Below the pieces are notes generated by a model. It was not told the origin of the DNA. It worked only from the letters and a program-made list of their open reading frames with translations, and did no database searches. This document shows positions 4,896-6,324 of a stretch of 6,324 bases of DNA, in pieces (position 1 is the stretch's first letter; every line of letters starts with the position of its first letter). This DNA comes from a bacterium (GTDB lineage: Bacteria; Patescibacteriota; Minisyncoccia; Phycocordibacterales; 2-02-FULL-43-11), in NCBI GenBank assembly GCA_021814895.1, contig JAKAHN010000043.1, positions 1-6,324 on the forward strand, given 5' to 3'. Both the position numbers and the translations under genes were made by a program.

Positions 4896-4921
4896 AAAAC
4901 TAAGAATTTAAAGGTTTATAG

Positions 4922-4960
4922 ACACAGCGAGACCGTAAATCTACGACCTTGCTGTGTTTT
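4922..4960 (+). terminator. Strong intrinsic terminator after the membrane-anchored protein gene
   Basis: ACACAGCGAG (4922-4931) pairs with CTTGCTGTGT (4948-4957), one G-U wobble in ten pairs. A 2x2 AC/AC internal loop then leads to CGTA (4934-4937) paired with TACG (4942-4945) around an AATC loop. The stem is followed by TTT. It starts 26 nt after the TAA stop and separates this gene from the rpsO promoter. Confidence 0.85.
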
Positions 4961-5011
4961 ATAAAATTAATAATAAGTCTAATTTACAAGGAAAGCGGGA
5001 AAGGGGTGAGG

Positions 5012-5040
5012 TTGCATTTTTTCGCTATTTATGCTAGTAT
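5012..5040 (+). promoter_or_regulatory. rpsO promoter with extended -10, predicting a leaderless mRNA
   Basis: TTGCAT (5012-5017) and TAGTAT (5035-5040) are spaced by 17 bp, and TGC before the -10 gives an extended -10 element. Only six bases (CTTGTT) separate the -10 from ATG 5047, so the expected start point is the ATG itself. The purine-rich GGGGTGAGG at 5003-5011 lies upstream of the promoter and cannot be a ribosome binding site for this transcript. Confidence 0.6.
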
Positions 5041-5046
5041 CTTGTT

Positions 5047-5316
5047 ATGGCATTAACCGCAACAAAAAAACAAAAAATTATAAAAGAGTTTGGGACTCAC
5101 GAAAAAGACACCGGTTCGGCTGAAGTCCAGGTTTCAATTTTGTCAAAAAGAATTGAGGAACTTACTAAACACCTCAAAAAAAATCAGAAAGACAATCATT
5201 CCAGACGTGGCCTGCTTTCAATGATCGCAAACCGCCAATCACATTTAAAATACTTACAAAAATATCATCCTCGTAGGTACTCTACAATTCTCAAAAAACT
5301 TGATTTGAGAAAATAG
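5047..5316 (+). CDS. rpsO: 30S ribosomal protein S15 (uS15)
   Basis: This 89-residue protein has the usual S15 length. It binds 16S rRNA at the central-domain three-way junction early in small-subunit assembly. The family core is plain: F15-G16-T17-H18 leading to D21-T22-G23-S24-A25-E26-V27-Q28-V29 (H-x-x-D-T-G-S-x-E-V-Q), then L32 with R35-I36 and L39-T40-x-H42-L43. The rRNA-contacting D49-N50-H51-S52-R53-R54-G55-L56-L57 follows, then R63 and Y69-L70 and the C-terminal R-Y...L-D-L-R-K ending. The start is set by homology. In many bacteria rpsO follows nusA-infB-rbfA-truB and precedes pnp; here it stands alone with its own promoter and terminator, nusA is divergent, and a NYN protein gene takes the pnp position. 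A leaderless mRNA would leave no room for the 5' leader structures through which S15 represses its own synthesis in other bacteria. Confidence 0.97.
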   Translation: MALTATKKQKIIKEFGTHEKDTGSAEVQVSILSKRIEELTKHLKKNQKDNHSRRGLLSMIANRQSHLKYLQKYHPRRYSTILKKLDLRK

Positions 5317-5347
5317 CTTTTTAAGCTCCCTGAACTTAAAAGCTTTT
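5315..5347 (+). terminator. rpsO terminator overlapping its stop codon
   Basis: AGCTTTTTAAG (5315-5325) pairs with CTTAAAAGCT (5335-5344) with one bulged T and a 9-nt loop, followed by TTTT (5344-5347). The left arm begins inside the TAG stop (5314-5316), so ribosomes reaching the stop would cover it. The stem is AT-rich, so efficiency is uncertain. Confidence 0.65.
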
Positions 5348-5375
5348 GGTTTTTATAAAAACCGCTAAATGCGGT
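5348..5375. repeat. Two overlapping palindromes between rpsO and the NYN gene
   Basis: GGTTTTTATAAAAACC (5348-5363) is a perfect 16-bp palindrome. ACCGC (5361-5365) and GCGGT (5371-5375) form a second hairpin around TAAAT. They share ACC at 5361-5363, so in RNA only one can form fully. They follow the rpsO terminator directly and may add termination or 3'-end protection, or be a dyad operator. Confidence 0.5.
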
Positions 5376-5413
5376 ATGATTTAACTGGCGCTCTTTAAAA
5401 TATTTAAAAGTCT

Positions 5414-5443
5414 TTTACAAATTATTATTAAATTTTTTATGAT
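5414..5443 (+). promoter_or_regulatory. Candidate promoter of the NYN-domain gene
   Basis: TTTACA (5414-5419) and TATGAT (5438-5443) are each close to consensus, with an 18-bp spacer. Transcription would start near 5450, giving a leader of about 39 nt. The leader region is very AT-rich and other -10-like words occur (CATAAT at 5453-5458), so the assignment is moderate. No Shine-Dalgarno site precedes ATG 5489. Confidence 0.45.
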
Positions 5444-5476
5444 TAGATTTTTCATAATTCATAAATCTTAAATCAT
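5439..5476. repeat. Imperfect inverted repeat and CATAAATC direct repeats
   Basis: ATGATTAGATTT (5439-5450) is complementary to AAATCTTAAATCAT (5463-5476) apart from a two-base bulge. CATAAATC occurs twice, at 5460-5467 and 5474-5481, 14 bp apart. The whole region is AT-rich, so part of this may be compositional. Confidence 0.35.
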
Positions 5477-5488
5477 AAATCCATTTAA

Positions 5489-6004
5489 ATGACTGTAATA
5501 AAACACAAAGAACAACGCGTCGGAATTTTTATTGACACTCAAAATCTTTATCACTGCGCAAAAAATTTATATCATGCTAAAGTTAATTTCGGGAAAGTTA
5601 TTGAAGAAGCCCTTGCCGGCAGATCTTTGATCAGAGCGATCGCTTATGTTATAACAACCGAATCGGGAGACGAGAAAGGTTTTTTTGAGGCTCTTGGCAA
5701 AATGGGCATTGAAGCCAAAACAAAAGATTTGCAAATATTCGCCGGTGGCGCTAAAAAAGCCGACTGGGATGTAGGATTAGCTGTTGACGCAATCAAAATG
5801 GCACCGAAACTTGACTCGGTAATTTTAATTTCCGGTGACGGAGATTTCGTGCCCTTGGTTGAATATTTGAAAACAAATGAAGGTTGTCAGGTTGAAGTGG
5901 TATCGTTCGGCAAATCAACTTCGGCAAAACTCATTGAGTCAGCTGATGATTTCATTGACTTAGACGAAAACCCGAAAAAATATTTGATTGGCAGTAGGGG
6001 ATAG
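5489..6004 (+). CDS. NYN-domain (LabA/DUF88-type) putative ribonuclease
   Basis: This 171-residue single-domain protein of the NYN group has a PIN-like fold with metal-dependent RNase chemistry in characterised relatives. The first strand ends in G12-I13-F14-I15-D16-T17-Q18-N19-L20, the 'iDxxN' signature with the first metal-binding Asp. The middle acidic set is K90-A91-D92-W93-D94-V95-G96-L97-A98-V99-D100 (the usual K..D..l..D pattern). The third is I114-S115-G116-D117-G118-D119-F120-V121-P122-L123. The late strand V135-E136-V137-V138-S139-F140 and the helix with S151-A152-D153-D154-F155-I156-D157 complete the fold. All expected acidic residues are present, so catalysis is plausible. The RNA substrate is unknown. 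It lies 172 bp after rpsO in the same direction, with terminator-like hairpins and its own candidate promoter in between, so it is a neighbour and probably not an obligate operon member. ATG 5489 fits because the first core strand starts ten residues later. Confidence 0.88.
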   Translation: MTVIKHKEQRVGIFIDTQNLYHCAKNLYHAKVNFGKVIEEALAGRSLIRAIAYVITTESGDEKGFFEALGKMGIEAKTKDLQIFAGGAKKADWDVGLAVDAIKMAPKLDSVILISGDGDFVPLVEYLKTNEGCQVEVVSFGKSTSAKLIESADDFIDLDENPKKYLIGSRG

Positions 6005-6051
6005 AAAGAGAATCGCCCATCGGGAGTTAAGAATGATTCACTTTGATTTGT

Positions 6052-6082
6052 GAAAAGAAAAAGCGAGCCTAAACAGACCCGC
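6052..6082 (-). terminator. Intrinsic terminator of the ribbon-helix-helix-like gene
   Basis: Read on the minus strand, GCGGGTC (6082-6076) pairs with GGCTCGC (6069-6063) through two G-U wobbles around a 6-nt loop, followed at once by TTTTTCTTTTC (6062-6052). It starts 11 nt after the TGA stop. Such a well-placed signal supports the short upstream ORF as an expressed gene. No comparable T-run serves the convergent NYN gene. Confidence 0.8.
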
Positions 6083-6093
6083 CAAAGGAAAAT

Positions 6094-6312
6094 TCAAAGG
6101 ATGATTATTTGTGTTTCGGTGCCACCGCCTTTTGGTCTCCAAAAAAACTCGTTATCTTTCATTAATGGGCCCACATAACCCATAAACTCAACTGCCCTTC
6201 GGACAGCCTCTGAATCAGTGGCCGCGCCGAGCGAAGCCTTTGCTCTAGCGAGAGCTTTGTCAAAACCATCATCAATAAACATATTGAGTCGTCGTTTATT
6301 AGAATTACCCAT
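6094..6312 (-). CDS. Small ribbon-helix-helix-like DNA-binding protein (possible regulator or antitoxin)
   Basis: This 72-residue protein, as read from ATG 6310-6312, has the pattern of an RHH (CopG/Arc-like) protein. It has a basic N-terminal strand K6-R7-R8-L9-N10-M11-F12-I13, then a first helix about 15-27 (F17 to K25). A turn at A30-A31-T32 leads to a second helix S34-E35-A36-V37-R38-R39-A40-V41-E42-F43, the typical 'S.aEavR.Av' signature. The C-terminal part F56-F57-W58-R59-P60-K61-G62-G63-G64-T65-E66-T67 looks like a short beta hairpin with a Gly turn. RHH proteins dimerise and insert the paired N-terminal strands in the DNA major groove. No toxin-like gene is next to it inside the window. 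The frame stays open through 6324, so the start could lie further upstream beyond the window, and no ribosome binding site is visible. Confidence 0.7.
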   Translation of the reverse strand: MGNSNKRRLNMFIDDGFDKALARAKASLGAATDSEAVRRAVEFMGYVGPLMKDNEFFWRPKGGGTETQIIIL

Positions 6313-6324
6313 ATTGGTAGATCG

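Noticed and set aside
5439..5481. CATAAATC repeats considered as the start of a CRISPR or iteron array.
   Set aside because: There are only two copies of 8 bp in an AT-rich leader, no spacers of regular length and no cas or rep gene.
6010..6054. Small stems CCC-ATC-GGG (6016-6024) and TTCAC/GTGAA (6037-6054) as a terminator for the NYN gene.
   Set aside because: The stems are three and five pairs with no T-run after them on the plus strand.

Overview
The window reads as a compact bacterial chromosome segment with moderately low GC, the standard genetic code (TAA, TAG and TGA all used as stops) and no gene-free stretch over about 260 bases. Small single-domain proteins, a NusA without the C-terminal acidic repeats of E. 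coli, poor Shine-Dalgarno signals, a membrane-anchored protein with an Ig-like domain, and a NYN protein beside rpsO together suggest a Patescibacteria/CPR genome, probably Parcubacteria-like. That placement is inferred from style; there is no rRNA or other phylogenetic marker to test it.

Left edge (1-440): two palindromic elements, then a small three-helix membrane protein whose apparent N-terminus is encoded by one of the palindromes. Centre-left (441-2785): a thymidylate-synthesis cluster. A dihydrofolate reductase (minus) and a dCMP deaminase (plus) start 24 bp apart from a shared bidirectional promoter. The dUTPase gene overlaps the end of the deaminase gene by 11 bases, and thymidylate synthase (minus) converges on it across a hairpin. 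Deaminase and dUTPase make dUMP, ThyA methylates it to dTMP, and DHFR recycles the dihydrofolate produced.

Centre-right (2824-4132): nusA on the minus strand, with a consensus sigma70-type promoter, an approximately 85-nt leader and a strong terminator hairpin. Divergent from it (4333-4960) is a gene for a membrane-anchored, probably extracytoplasmic protein with its own extended -10 promoter and intrinsic terminator. Then come rpsO (5047-5316), a string of hairpins, and a LabA/DUF88-type NYN-domain putative ribonuclease (5489-6004). A small ribbon-helix-helix-like protein gene (minus, 6094-6312) closes the window, with a convincing intrinsic terminator; its 5' end may lie beyond the right edge.

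The most distinctive property is transcriptional. For four genes (folA-like, dCMP deaminase, thyA, rpsO) a -10 box lies only 6-9 bases upstream of the ATG, predicting leaderless or nearly leaderless mRNAs. No gene in the window has a convincing Shine-Dalgarno site. I found no CRISPR array, tRNA, rRNA, insertion sequence or defence cassette, and no gene set that forces a claim of a wholly new system.
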